A stretch of 64,000 bases of DNA, from NCBI GenBank assembly GCA_964289745.1, contig CAXYMM010000001.1, positions 1,674,001 to 1,738,000 on the forward strand. The letters run 5' to 3'. Positions 18,801 to 27,885 of this stretch are shown piece by piece. The notes below the pieces were generated by a model. The model ran no database searches and had not been told where the DNA came from. It saw only the letters and a program-made list of their open reading frames with translations. Numbering within the stretch: position 1 is the first letter of the stretch; the number at the start of each line of letters is the position of its first letter. Position numbers and translations under genes: made by a program. This DNA comes from Ekhidna sp964289745 (GTDB lineage: Bacteria > Bacteroidota > Bacteroidia > Cytophagales > Cyclobacteriaceae).

Positions 18801-18997
18801 AAAGAATTAATTGTACTTCATGGAGATGGTATGTAGCACTGGAAAATGTTGCAACTTTTACGAGTTATCGAGGCACTGATCCTGAGATCGGAGCACCAGA
18901 AGTTGACGGAGTACCTCAGTTAATGGGAACAGGTATTGATGCAGGAATTTACCCGCAGGCAAGGACGATTAGGTTTGGAACGACAATTACATTTTAA
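15869..18997 (+). CDS. SusC-family TonB-dependent outer-membrane transporter
   Basis: About 1042 residues. A signal peptide (MKRFITKYLLFLSLFASV, cleaved after FINA) is followed by a carboxypeptidase-like domain (GKVTDENGESLPGVT), the plug domain with VVVIGYGVQRKK and the family signature EVLKDAASTSIYGARAANGV, and a 22-strand barrel ending TIRFGTTITF. The ATG at 15869 is preferred over one at 15830 because it starts the signal peptide and does not overlap the GH16 gene. Imports oligosaccharides with the SusD partner 13 bases downstream, powered by TonB. The GH16 neighbour implies glucan oligomers. Confidence 0.95.
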   Translation: MKRFITKYLLFLSLFASVTFINAQSRTIKGKVTDENGESLPGVTLLIEGTTNGTVTDLDGIYTLEVNEGEKITVTYIGFKDQVISLNGRTQIDVTLESSIEELEEVVVIGYGVQRKKVLTGSIERVSSEEITSTPIVRADQALQGRVAGVQVLNASGQPGEQPSIRIRGVGTDGDSRPLYLVDGIAVAGIDNLNPADIQSVEVLKDAASTSIYGARAANGVVLITTKSGIKGKATVTYDGYYGFQNSPDPVDLLNASEYQKVMSDANATSLDGTSFDPNQIPTVDTDWQKELYSNNVPIQSHYIGIEGASDKSSYSGSISYFDQQGIIGEELSSFERYSARLRSDIRVNSVFKYGGSINYSHTLRRGIDGNSSFNGELGSALNIDPLTAIYEKDSVILSSSPSYALGRISDDNGNVFAVSENIAGEIVNPLARLQLRTEKRTEDQILTNVYMEFEPLKNLTIRTMGGSDLVYRTWDSYQPLYYLTNTIQNTQGENPTTSVTKTLQRQWSRQWENTINYRRKIGERHNINVLFGTTLLFEEIKDISGSAFGINVANPNLRYLSLGLDSLDVVNGGFPRNYSLASFFSRVLYDYNDRISFSFSQRRDGSSRFGSSNKYANFYAFGVSWVINEEPFFPQWDKLSFLKLRASWGQNGNDRIGEFRYASTVDFNIAYNQQLGAVPAFFANEGIKWESNNQLDLAIETGFLENRLSLSANYYKRITEDLLQPVTAPSTLGFNSGEDNVGSVKNEGIELVLGWRDKTGDFSYSISANASYNKNIVTKVASEAGFIQGRDWALAGEVTRIIENEPLVSFFGYQTDGIFQSEAEVNEHISQNSSDPFRRIQPNAEPGDIRFVDVNGDGQISGDDRVAIGSPLPDWTVGSNLSFGYKNFEFSALLTGQLGLDAFDGLTRTDRSTSNRQSWILNQWSESNPTNEVPRLVAGDPNQNYRRATDMINIQNGSYLRIRNIQFGYRIPGDLLKRINCTSWRWYVALENVATFTSYRGTDPEIGAPEVDGVPQLMGTGIDAGIYPQARTIRFGTTITF

Positions 18998-19010
18998 ATG
19001 AATTAAAAAG

Positions 19011-20567
19011 ATGAGTAGATTAACGTTTTTAACACTTTTTTTGGTAGTGATGGGTTGCTCAGAAGATTTAGTAACCGAATATCCTCAAGGTACTCTTTTC
19101 TCAAGTGAATATTTCAATAATGCGCAGGAGTTAGAACAGTCATTAATATCCACTTATGATGTTTTAGGGCATCAAAAAGGAATAGATCTCGCATGGGCGC
19201 CGCCATTGATTATTTCGGAGGCTTTGTCAGATGATGCTGTTGCAGGAGGACAAGATCCAGGGGATGGTGCATTACTAGATGAATTCAACACATTCCGTTT
19301 TTCAACTACCAATCAAATGGTTCATTCACTATGGAAGAAAAACTATTTTGGTATTGGAAGAGCAAATTTTACCATAGAAAAGGCACAAAATCTTTTAAAA
19401 GGTGACGATGCTTCAACAATACAGACATATGTTGCAGAAGCAAAGTTTCTTCGTGCATACTTTTATTTTGAATTGGTGAAATTCTTTGAAAATGTGCCGT
19501 TAATTACATCCCTCCCACCAACTATTAAAGCGGCTGCGGCTCTTCCACAAGCAAAACCACTTGATGTATATAATCAAATAGCTACAGACTTAGTTGCGGC
19601 AATAAGTAATTTACCAGAAACAAGAGGCTCTGCAAGGGCTTCAAAATGGGCCGCTCAAGCGTTGCTTGCCCGGGTCTATCTATTTTATGATGGATTTTAT
19701 TCAGGATCTTTAGATGCCGAAGGGGTAACTGTGGACGGAGCCTATGTTCTTACGCAATTGGAGGATTTAATTTTAAATAGTGGACATGATTTAATCAATA
19801 ATTATGATTCAATTTTCACAAAGGAAAACGAGTTTGGAGTTGAAAGTATCTTTGAAATAGCATATGAACCTTTTCCAATTAATGGAGATTGGGGAGCGGA
19901 ACATTATATTGAAGGAAATTTAGCAGCTCAAATGATGGGACCAAGAGTCTCTGGAAGTAAAAAATATTATAGAGGATGGGCTTTTGGTATAATGACTCAA
20001 AAATTATTTAGAGAAATGCAAGGAGACCCCAGGTTGGATGCTACTATACTAACTCAAGCAACTATTCTGTCTGAATCTGGTACAAGTCTTAATACCGGTT
20101 CATACCAACACACGGGGTATTACAATAATAAATATACAACCAGATTAATAGATTTAGGTGATCAGGGAGGTACTGCCGAACTGCATAATACTATTAATCA
20201 GAGAGTAATTAGATTTTCAGATGTTCTACTAATGGCTGCAGAACTTGGTCAAAACGCAACCCACCTTAATAGGGTGAGGGCACGAGTAGGACTAGGTGAG
20301 GTTGCGTACTCCGAAGATGCCCTATTTAATGAAAGAAGGATGGAGTTAGCCGGAGAAGGATTAAGGTATTTTGATCTTATGAGGAGAGGAGCATCATTTA
20401 TGCAAAATGAATTAAATGTTTCTAATGACATTGGCCCTGAATATACAGGAACTCCAGAATCCATTTACGATGTGGACTTTTCTTCAGCTCCAAGTCCTTT
20501 CCTTCCAATCCCTCAAGTAGAAATTGACTTATCTGGAAAAACGTTAATTCAAAATAAAGGGTATTAA
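19011..20567 (+). CDS. SusD-family surface glycan-binding lipoprotein
   Basis: A 518-residue RagB/SusD protein. The lipobox is LVVMGC at residue 16. The helical TPR-like scaffold includes YVAEAKFLRAYFYFELVKFF and WAAQALLARVYLF. The C-terminus has the usual RMELAGEGLRYFDLMRRG and PFLPIPQVEIDLS segments. It forms the lid on the SusC barrel and captures oligosaccharides. Last gene of the locus; no sensor regulator lies next to it. Confidence 0.95.
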   Translation: MSRLTFLTLFLVVMGCSEDLVTEYPQGTLFSSEYFNNAQELEQSLISTYDVLGHQKGIDLAWAPPLIISEALSDDAVAGGQDPGDGALLDEFNTFRFSTTNQMVHSLWKKNYFGIGRANFTIEKAQNLLKGDDASTIQTYVAEAKFLRAYFYFELVKFFENVPLITSLPPTIKAAAALPQAKPLDVYNQIATDLVAAISNLPETRGSARASKWAAQALLARVYLFYDGFYSGSLDAEGVTVDGAYVLTQLEDLILNSGHDLINNYDSIFTKENEFGVESIFEIAYEPFPINGDWGAEHYIEGNLAAQMMGPRVSGSKKYYRGWAFGIMTQKLFREMQGDPRLDATILTQATILSESGTSLNTGSYQHTGYYNNKYTTRLIDLGDQGGTAELHNTINQRVIRFSDVLLMAAELGQNATHLNRVRARVGLGEVAYSEDALFNERRMELAGEGLRYFDLMRRGASFMQNELNVSNDIGPEYTGTPESIYDVDFSSAPSPFLPIPQVEIDLSGKTLIQNKGY

Positions 20568-20733
20568 TTATCATCCAAGTTAATTCCCCTTACAATGTGT
20601 ACCTTTAGACTTAATGTTTAATAATATTTTGAAACATTAGATTTTTTTGAATTTTTTCAAATACTAACCTTCTTTTACTTTATTTAAATTACATTCACTT
20701 ATAGTTATAAAAAGAGGTTATAGTAAAAGATAA

Positions 20734-22596
20734 TTAGGCTGCTTTTTCATTAATTAAGTCCTTCTCAACCCGTAGTTTATCGATGATAAATTGTTGACGG
20801 TCTGGGGTATTTTTACCCATATAGAAAGAAAGCAATTCTTGAATTTTAGTATTCTTGCGTAAGATTACGGGCTCAAGTCTTATTTCCTCACCAATAAAAC
20901 CCGCAAACTCATTAGGGGATATTTCCCCTAGTCCTTTGAATCGTGTTATTTCAGGTTTACTTCCAAGCTTATCAACGGCCTGATTTTTCTCATCTTCAGA
21001 GTAACAATAGATGGTCTCCTTCTTATTTCTTACTCTGAATAGCGGAGTTTCAAGAATAAAAATATGATTGTTTCTAACAAGCTCTGGAAAGAACTGTAGA
21101 AAATAAGTTAGCAATAAAAGGCGAATATGCATACCGTCTACATCGGCATCAGTAGCAATCACAATCTTACGGTATCTCAAGCCATCTAACCCGTCTTCGA
21201 TGTTCAATGCATGCTGAAGCAAGTTGAATTCCTCATTTTCGTAAACTACTTTTTTGGTGTGTCCGAAACAGTTGAAAGGTTTACCTCTTAGTGAGAAAAC
21301 AGCTTGTGTCTGAACATCTCTCGACTTGGTGATAGACCCACTAGCTGAGTCTCCCTCTGTAATGAAAACCATTGTTTCCTCCTTGATTTCGTCTTTGCCT
21401 TTTTTATCGTTGAGATGAACTCTACAGTCCCTCAATTTTTTATTGTGGAGGTTGGCTTTTTTTGCTCTTTCGTTGGCTAATTTTTTGATCCCTGCAATCT
21501 CTTTTCGTTCTCTTTCAGATTGTTGTATTCTTTTTAGAAGAGCGTCTGCCGTCGCTGAATTTCTATGAAGAAAATTATCTAGTTCAGTCCTGATAAAATC
21601 ATTTACGAAGGTTCGCATCGTAGGACCACCCGGACCAACACTCTGAGAGCCCAGTTTAGTTTTCGTCTGGCTTTCAAAAACAGGCTCCTGTACTCTTACT
21701 GCAATCGCTCCTACTATGGCGGATCTTACATCAGCGGCATCAAAGTTTTTACTATAAAACTCCCTTAGTGTTTTCACGATCGCTTCCCTTAATGCGGCCA
21801 AGTGCGTCCCTCCCTGAGTGGTATATTGCCCATTCACAAAAGAGTAGTACTCTTCACCGTATTGGTTGGCATGTGTAAGGGCTACCTCAATGTCATTTCC
21901 CTTTAAATGAATGATTGGATATCGCACACTTTCCGCGTCTGTTTTTCTAGAGAGCAAGTCTTTTAAACCGTTTTCAGAATGGTATTTTTTTCCATTGAGT
22001 ATTATCGTAAGACCTGAATTCAGGTATGCATAATTCCACATCAGATTTTCCAAGTATTCTGGTATGAAATGGAAATTTTTAAATACTGTTCCATCAGGTT
22101 CGAAAATTATTTTGGTCCCGTTGCGTTGATCAATTTTTTCAATCTTGGCATCGTTGGTTATGACACCTTGCTCAAACTCAACGAGTTTTGTCTTACCATC
22201 CCGAAAACTCTGCACCCTGAAATAATTGGATAGTGCGTTTACAGCTTTTGTTCCAACTCCATTTAACCCCACTGATTTTTGAAAAGCTCCCGAATCGTAT
22301 TTACCTCCTGTATTGATCTTACTCACACAATCTACCACTTTACCTAGCGGTATACCACGACCGTAGTCTCGAACTGTAACCCGATGTTCTGACACTTTGA
22401 TTTCGATGATTTTTCCATATCCCATCATGTGTTCATCGATGCTATTGTCGATGACCTCTTTTACAAGTACATAGATGCCATCGTCAGGAGACGACCCATC
22501 GCCCAGCTTTCCAATATACATTCCAGGACGTAACCTGATGTGTTCCTTCCAATCAAGGGATTTAATACTATCTTCTGTGTAAACTGCTTCTGCCAT
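20734..22596 (-). CDS. parE: DNA topoisomerase IV subunit B (type IIA topoisomerase ATPase)
   Basis: A 620-residue GyrB/ParE protein. The GHKL ATPase has KEVIDNSIDEHMMGYG, DYGRGIPLG and KSVGLNGVGTKAVNALS; the transducer contains the QTKTKLGS loop; the Toprim domain has VFITEGDSASG and DADVDGMHIRLLLLTYF. The lack of the extra GyrB insertion and the length fit ParE, although a second GyrB is not excluded. It provides ATP-driven strand passage to unlink chromosomes. parC is not adjacent in the window. Confidence 0.88.
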   Translation of the reverse strand: MAEAVYTEDSIKSLDWKEHIRLRPGMYIGKLGDGSSPDDGIYVLVKEVIDNSIDEHMMGYGKIIEIKVSEHRVTVRDYGRGIPLGKVVDCVSKINTGGKYDSGAFQKSVGLNGVGTKAVNALSNYFRVQSFRDGKTKLVEFEQGVITNDAKIEKIDQRNGTKIIFEPDGTVFKNFHFIPEYLENLMWNYAYLNSGLTIILNGKKYHSENGLKDLLSRKTDAESVRYPIIHLKGNDIEVALTHANQYGEEYYSFVNGQYTTQGGTHLAALREAIVKTLREFYSKNFDAADVRSAIVGAIAVRVQEPVFESQTKTKLGSQSVGPGGPTMRTFVNDFIRTELDNFLHRNSATADALLKRIQQSERERKEIAGIKKLANERAKKANLHNKKLRDCRVHLNDKKGKDEIKEETMVFITEGDSASGSITKSRDVQTQAVFSLRGKPFNCFGHTKKVVYENEEFNLLQHALNIEDGLDGLRYRKIVIATDADVDGMHIRLLLLTYFLQFFPELVRNNHIFILETPLFRVRNKKETIYCYSEDEKNQAVDKLGSKPEITRFKGLGEISPNEFAGFIGEEIRLEPVILRKNTKIQELLSFYMGKNTPDRQQFIIDKLRVEKDLINEKAA

Positions 22597-22762
22597 TTTT
22601 TACTAATTATGCCAAAACTAGGTGATGATTTAAGTTCAGATGTGAAACCAATTAATTCGTATAAAGTAAAGATAAAAATCCAATTCTTACCAGTAACAAG
22701 CTGAAGTTAAAATAGCGTTTTGCTTGAAATAATTCTATTTAATGAATTGAAAAACAGTAGGT

Positions 22763-23179
22763 CTATAATTTTTTAATTATTAAAAAAAATAGCCCCGAAA
22801 GCCATGCTATGAGTAAAACGGGACCAAAAACATTGAGATAACCGAAGCCTGTGGGTGAGATATGCGCAGCATTATTCAAAACACCTATAAAACCTATTAG
22901 CAAGGTTAGATAAAAATTAACGACAAAAATAAGAGCAGAAATCCACGATAAAAGAAGTGTACTCACCGATTTAAATCCATAAAAAATAACCCCGCGAAGT
23001 ATGATATTTAGAATTATAAAAGTGATGAGCACCTGATAAAAAAAGTCTTGTTTATGTATGACTCCGAATCTATCAAGGTTTAAATCGACTTGTAAAGGGA
23101 GATAAGAGTAGATAAGAAGCAAAATCACGGCAAAAAATAAGGTAGAGAATAGATTGAGTACTTTAACCGCTTTTGTCAT
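22763..23179 (-). CDS. Four-helix membrane protein of unknown function
   Basis: A 138-residue hydrophobic protein with four likely membrane helices (about 8-28, 48-68, 75-97, 113-135) and little else. The C-terminal LIIKKL is a positive-inside end. I do not recognise the family. It is transcribed toward parE with a gap of about 165 bases. Reading frame and hydrophobic pattern support a real gene. Confidence 0.6.
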   Translation of the reverse strand: MTKAVKVLNLFSTLFFAVILLLIYSYLPLQVDLNLDRFGVIHKQDFFYQVLITFIILNIILRGVIFYGFKSVSTLLLSWISALIFVVNFYLTLLIGFIGVLNNAAHISPTGFGYLNVFGPVLLIAWLSGLFFLIIKKL

Positions 23180-23223
23180 AAGGCAAATCTAGTGGGGTTC
23201 AAATCAATAAAAAGGACACTTAG

Positions 23224-23433
23224 TTAATTTTGAAATACTGATATCTGACTAAGTTTAAATTTAGCGAAAAAAACAAGTTTAAGAGCTTCCAAGATTGTTT
23301 TTGTATAGATGTTGAAAAGTGCTTCTTCTTCCTTTTTATTGGAGGGTTGTAGTTGTGTTATTTCCAGATTTCGCTCATGAGGTCTGAGTCTACCACATTT
23401 TATGATTTTGATGAGTGCAACATAGGACTCCAT
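23224..23433 (-). CDS. Doubtful 69-residue open frame
   Basis: An open frame starting MESYVALIKIIKCGRLRPHE and ending SQISVFQN. No domain recognised. It is similar in size to chance frames in this A/T-rich DNA, but no other gene covers it, and it runs in line with the membrane protein downstream. Possibly a fragment of a lost gene. Confidence 0.22.
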   Translation of the reverse strand: MESYVALIKIIKCGRLRPHERNLEITQLQPSNKKEEEALFNIYTKTILEALKLVFFAKFKLSQISVFQN

Positions 23434-23614
23434 GTTCTTGAAGGCTACATTGAAAACAGCTTATCTTAGATATAGAGAGGTAGCAAACACTTCGCCATTG
23501 TATTTTCTAAATCAATAGAAAAATTTTCTAACTTTAGTCGGATATCAATAAAATCAATTTAAAAACGTGGCTTAGAATCACGACCTTAAGCTTCGCTATT
23601 ACTTATACACCCCG

Positions 23615-23977
23615 TTAGTTCTTGGCTTTATTTTCTATTATTTTTATTCGCTTGTTCGTTTTAGCCGTTTGCTTTCCCCATTCAGCTATGGATTTCAGCA
23701 ATGGAATAAGAGTTTCTCCAAATTCGGTTAGTTCATAGTCCACTTTTAAAGGCGGTTTGCTTGTGTACACAGTTCGTTTAATCAAGCCGTCTTCCTCCAA
23801 TTGTTTAAGCTGAAGGCTTATGGTTCGTTCTGTCACCATTGGAAGTTCTTTTCTTAATTCGTTGTATCTTTTTTTTTCGATTAAATGGATAAGAATTACC
23901 GATTTCCATTTTCCACCTATATACCTCATTGTCAGGCTTGTACTACAAGGAAATTCTTTATTTTCTATACTATACAT
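23615..23977 (-). CDS. HxlR-family winged-helix regulator
   Basis: A 120-residue MarR-like regulator of the HxlR family. The Cys of PCSTSLTMRYIGGKWKS (near residue 10) is in the position of the redox-sensing Cys of HxlR/YodB-type proteins. The winged helix follows: RYNELRKELPMVTERTISLQ, LEEDGLIKRTVY, and the wing KVDYELTEFGETL. It is divergent from a nitroreductase gene 96 bases away, a pairing in which HxlR proteins commonly control the reductase in response to quinones or reactive aldehydes. Confidence 0.9.
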   Translation of the reverse strand: MYSIENKEFPCSTSLTMRYIGGKWKSVILIHLIEKKRYNELRKELPMVTERTISLQLKQLEEDGLIKRTVYTSKPPLKVDYELTEFGETLIPLLKSIAEWGKQTAKTNKRIKIIENKAKN

Positions 23978-24073
23978 CTGATACTATCATGTTTGACCGT
24001 TATTGCAAAGTAAAAATACTATAATTAGTCTTGTATCTATAAAATTAATAGTACAGTATAAAAAAATAAGATT

Positions 24074-24673
24074 ATGGAATTTATAGACGTAGCAAGAAAC
24101 AGGTACACAACTAAAAAGTACGATCCGTCAAAAAAAATCCCCAAAGCAAAAATTAAAGAATTGAGAGAAATATTAGGTTTAAGTCCATCATCGATAAATA
24201 GCCAACCATGGAGGTTTATTCTTGTGGAGAGTGAAACGGTAAAAAGTAAATTAGCAGGTGAATCTTACTTCAATGAGCAAAAAATCAATGATGCAAGTCA
24301 TTTAATTGTATTCAGTGTAATTGATGACATTGAAAAATTTGAAGAACAAATTCAGCAAAACTTACCTGAAGGTGCAGTTGGTTATTATAATGATTTTATA
24401 AAAATATTGGGCGAAAAAGGAACAAAATCTTGGCTCAAACATCAGGTTTACCTTTCTCTAGGGTTTTTCCTCTCAGCTTGTGCGAGTATGGGCATTGACA
24501 GTTCGCCGATGGAAGGTATAAAGAATGATAACTACGATAAAATATTGAAATTGAATGGCTACAAAGCACTCTTTGCGGTTGCCATTGGTTACAGAAGCCT
24601 TGAAGACTCCAATCAGCCGACAGTTAAACCAAAATCACGTTTATCATTGGAAAAAGTAATCAAAACCATTTAA
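24074..24673 (+). CDS. Nitroreductase-family NAD(P)H oxidoreductase (NfsB-like)
   Basis: A 199-residue FMN-dependent nitroreductase. FMN-binding features are ARNRYTTKKYDPS at the N-terminus, GLSPSSINSQPWRFILVES (about 35-53), and the C-terminal AVAIGYRSLEDSNQPTVKPK. Such enzymes reduce nitroaromatics and quinones. The HxlR gene faces away from it across a short shared promoter region, suggesting it is the regulated target. Confidence 0.9.
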   Translation: MEFIDVARNRYTTKKYDPSKKIPKAKIKELREILGLSPSSINSQPWRFILVESETVKSKLAGESYFNEQKINDASHLIVFSVIDDIEKFEEQIQQNLPEGAVGYYNDFIKILGEKGTKSWLKHQVYLSLGFFLSACASMGIDSSPMEGIKNDNYDKILKLNGYKALFAVAIGYRSLEDSNQPTVKPKSRLSLEKVIKTI

Positions 24674-24963
24674 GATTATGAAGATGAGTGAAGTATGAGA
24701 AGCTCTACCTGAATCTACCCAAAGACGGAACGAGTTTTTATTTGCTTTTAGCCAAATATTTAACTGTCTGCATATGGAAAGAAGGCACATTGGTATTGAC
24801 GATTAGATTTTTGGATAACTATACCCTTAACTCAAAAAAGAATAAGCTTAATGATTAAAAATGATCACAATTATAGAACTTAAAACAGAGCAAATTCTGC
24901 TGGAATTATTGGGATATGATTACCTCTTTTAATTTTAAATTCGTATTTGATCAAAAAGTAATC

Positions 24964-27630
24964 TTAAAACTCAGCTAGCCTCTCCCTTAAAGTTTTAATC
25001 TTTGCCTCTGCATCTGTGAGTTTTTTTCGTTCAATCTCCACCACTTTTACGGGAGCATTGTTGGTAAAACGCTCGTTTGCTAGTTTCTTTTCCACCGTGG
25101 CTTTAAAGCCTTTCGTATAGTTTAGTTCTTCTTCCAATTTTGTACGCTCAGCCTCCAAATCGATTTTTTCAAAAGCTGGAATAAAAAACTCTTCTGCGCC
25201 AATCACAAAATTGAAGGCATTTTCAGGCTTTTCTGCATTTGAGATATTGGAAACATTGGCTAGCTTTTTCAATGATTCCCCTATAGTGTCCATCGCAGTA
25301 GATGCCGTTACTACCTCTAGTGTCTCTTTTGGGGATAGTCCTTTTGAGCTGCGGATATTACGAATGTTGGAAGTAATCTCGAAAAGCATATCTGCTTCTT
25401 TTAGGATAGCCTCATCGAATGTAGCTACTCTTGGCCACCGGGCAACAATAATGGCTTCTTTTTCGCCTCGTTCCTTTAGTTCGTGCCATAGTTCTTCTGT
25501 AATGAAAGGCATAAACGGGTGCAAGATTTTTAATATGTGTTCAAACAGATTGACAGTTTCATCGTACGTTACCTTATCTAAAGGGTCGCCATATTCTGGT
25601 TTGATCCACTCCAGATACCAGCTACAGAAGTCGTCCCATACCAGCTTGTATACGGTCATTAATGCATCGGATATTCTGAACTTAGTTAAGTGATCCGCAA
25701 GCTCAGCTACCGCTTTGTTGAACTTATTGGAAAACCAACTAATCGCTTGTTTATTGATTTCGGGTTGATCCTCAAAGGTTGTTTCCCACCCCTTAACCAG
25801 CCGGAAGGCATTCCAAATTTTATTGGAAAAATTTCGACCTTGCTCTACCAGCTTTTCGTCAAAGAGCAAATCATTTCCCGCAGGAGAACTAAATAGCATA
25901 CCCGCCCGAACGCTATCTGCTCCATATTGTCTAATCAAGTCTAAGGGGTCTGGAGAGTTGCCTAACGACTTAGACATTTTTCTACGCTCCTTGTCGCGAA
26001 CGATGCCAGTGAGGTATATGTTTTCAAAAGGCTTTTCATCGAGGTACTCGTAGCCCGCTATGACCATTCTAGCCACCCAGAAGAAGAGGATTTCAGGTGC
26101 TGTAACCAGCGTTTGGGTAGGGTAGAAGAAGTCCAGTTCCTCATTTTTACTCTTATCTATTTTTCCAGATACCGAATCAAAACAGCTATCATTGAAGCCA
26201 TCAAAAATCGCAATAGGCCAAAGGTTGGAAGATGCCCAAGTATCAAGTACATCCTCATCTTGCCTCAAATCAGCATCTGTAAGGTTCTCATTGCCTGTAG
26301 CTTTCTTTGCATCTTCCACGGCAAGTTCCAATGTCTCGGCCACAACAAAATCATTTTCTCCATCACCATAGTAGTAAGCTGGAATTTGCTGACCCCACCA
26401 GAGTTGGCGTGATATATTCCAGTCTCGTACATTTTCCATCCAATGGTTATAAGTATTTTTAAACTTGGGAGGAAACAGTTTAATCTCGTCATCCATCACT
26501 GCTTGATGCGCCTTACGAGCTATTTCTTTCATTTTGATAAACCATTGTAACGATAGCTTAGGCTCTACCACGGAGTTAGTCCGTTCGGAACGACCAATTT
26601 TAGTGATGAATTCTTCCTCATTCACCAGAATGTTGGCCTTCTTCAAGTCTTTAACGATCATTTTCCTAACCTTGAATCGATCCTGACCTATGTATTTTTC
26701 AATCTTACATTTTTCATTAAGCGTGCCGTCAAGATTAATGGTATCGATAACTTCGAGATCGTGTCTTAATCCAATCTCATAGTCATTTGGATCATGAGCT
26801 GGTGTTACTTTAAGGCAACCTGTTCCGAAATCCAGCTTTACATAATCATCGCCTATGATCGGAATTTCCCGATTTATGATTGGAACAAGCGCCGTCTTTC
26901 CGATTAGGTGCTTGAATCGTTCGTCGCTTGGGTTTATCGCAATCCCGGTATCTCCCGTAATGGTCTCAGGTCGTTGGGTTGCGATAGTTACAAATTCATC
27001 CGAATTCTTGATTTTATACTTTAAATGATACAGTATAGCTTTTTCCCCATCCTCTTTATAAATCACTTCTTCATTTGAGATGGTGGTCATGGCTTCACAG
27101 TCCCAATTGACCATGCGTAATCCACGGTAGATGTATCCTTTTTTATAGAGGTCTACAAACTGGCGGATCACTGCCTTATGATAATATTTGTCCATTGTGA
27201 AGGTCGTGCGTTCCCAGTCGCAAGAGGCTCCTAATTTTTTCAACTGCTGGAGTATAATGCCACCATACTTTTCTTTCCATTCCCATGCATGCTTTAGAAA
27301 TTTCTCTCTAGTGAGGTCACTTTTTTTGATACCTTGTTCACGAAGCATCTTCACTACTTTGGCTTCTGTAGCAATAGAGGCATGATCGGTTCCAGGTATC
27401 CAGCAGGCCTCTTTACCCTCCATTCGTGCTTTTCTGGTCAGAATATCCTGAATGGTATTATTGAGCATATGCCCCATATGTAGAACTCCAGTTACATTAG
27501 GAGGAGGAATGACGATCGTATGAGACTTTTTTCCTTTTTGGGGAGTAGCATGGAAGAAATTGTGATCCATCCAGTATTGATACCATTTATTTTCAACTTG
27601 TGTTGGATCGTACTGTGCTGAGATGCTCAT
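24964..27630 (-). CDS. valS: Valyl-tRNA synthetase
   Basis: An 888-residue class I aminoacyl-tRNA synthetase. The HIGH-type motif is PPPNVTGVLHMGHML near residue 42; the editing domain has ATQRPETITGDTGIAINP and TPAHDPNDYEIG; KMSKSLGNSPDP supplies the KMSKS loop. The anticodon-binding domain contains WDDFCSWYLEWIKP and HPFMPFITEELWHEL, and the C-terminus is the usual coiled coil (EELNYTKGFKATVEKKL). Charges tRNA-Val in the cytoplasm. Complete and of normal length. Confidence 0.97.
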   Translation of the reverse strand: MSISAQYDPTQVENKWYQYWMDHNFFHATPQKGKKSHTIVIPPPNVTGVLHMGHMLNNTIQDILTRKARMEGKEACWIPGTDHASIATEAKVVKMLREQGIKKSDLTREKFLKHAWEWKEKYGGIILQQLKKLGASCDWERTTFTMDKYYHKAVIRQFVDLYKKGYIYRGLRMVNWDCEAMTTISNEEVIYKEDGEKAILYHLKYKIKNSDEFVTIATQRPETITGDTGIAINPSDERFKHLIGKTALVPIINREIPIIGDDYVKLDFGTGCLKVTPAHDPNDYEIGLRHDLEVIDTINLDGTLNEKCKIEKYIGQDRFKVRKMIVKDLKKANILVNEEEFITKIGRSERTNSVVEPKLSLQWFIKMKEIARKAHQAVMDDEIKLFPPKFKNTYNHWMENVRDWNISRQLWWGQQIPAYYYGDGENDFVVAETLELAVEDAKKATGNENLTDADLRQDEDVLDTWASSNLWPIAIFDGFNDSCFDSVSGKIDKSKNEELDFFYPTQTLVTAPEILFFWVARMVIAGYEYLDEKPFENIYLTGIVRDKERRKMSKSLGNSPDPLDLIRQYGADSVRAGMLFSSPAGNDLLFDEKLVEQGRNFSNKIWNAFRLVKGWETTFEDQPEINKQAISWFSNKFNKAVAELADHLTKFRISDALMTVYKLVWDDFCSWYLEWIKPEYGDPLDKVTYDETVNLFEHILKILHPFMPFITEELWHELKERGEKEAIIVARWPRVATFDEAILKEADMLFEITSNIRNIRSSKGLSPKETLEVVTASTAMDTIGESLKKLANVSNISNAEKPENAFNFVIGAEEFFIPAFEKIDLEAERTKLEEELNYTKGFKATVEKKLANERFTNNAPVKVVEIERKKLTDAEAKIKTLRERLAEF

Positions 27631-27885
27631 GCTTGATTTATAGTTTGGGCTGCAAATTTAGGAGACTCTGGAATTTGATTTTATTCTTTATAATTGAAAA
27701 TAATCACTATTGTAGAGCCTAAAAAAGAATAAATTTTCTCCTAACTATTGGAGGGTGATCAGACAATCAGAAAATTATTTTAGGATATAGCACTTCACTT
27801 TTCACTGACTTTACTCTAACTAAGGATTTGCCACTGTAATTAATCATTAGCAAGTCGATTTTTTTTGAATATTAAGGCTATTAAT

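Noticed and set aside
25211..25693. 160-residue frame antisense to valS
   Set aside because: Ser-rich shadow of the valS coding strand with no recognisable domain.
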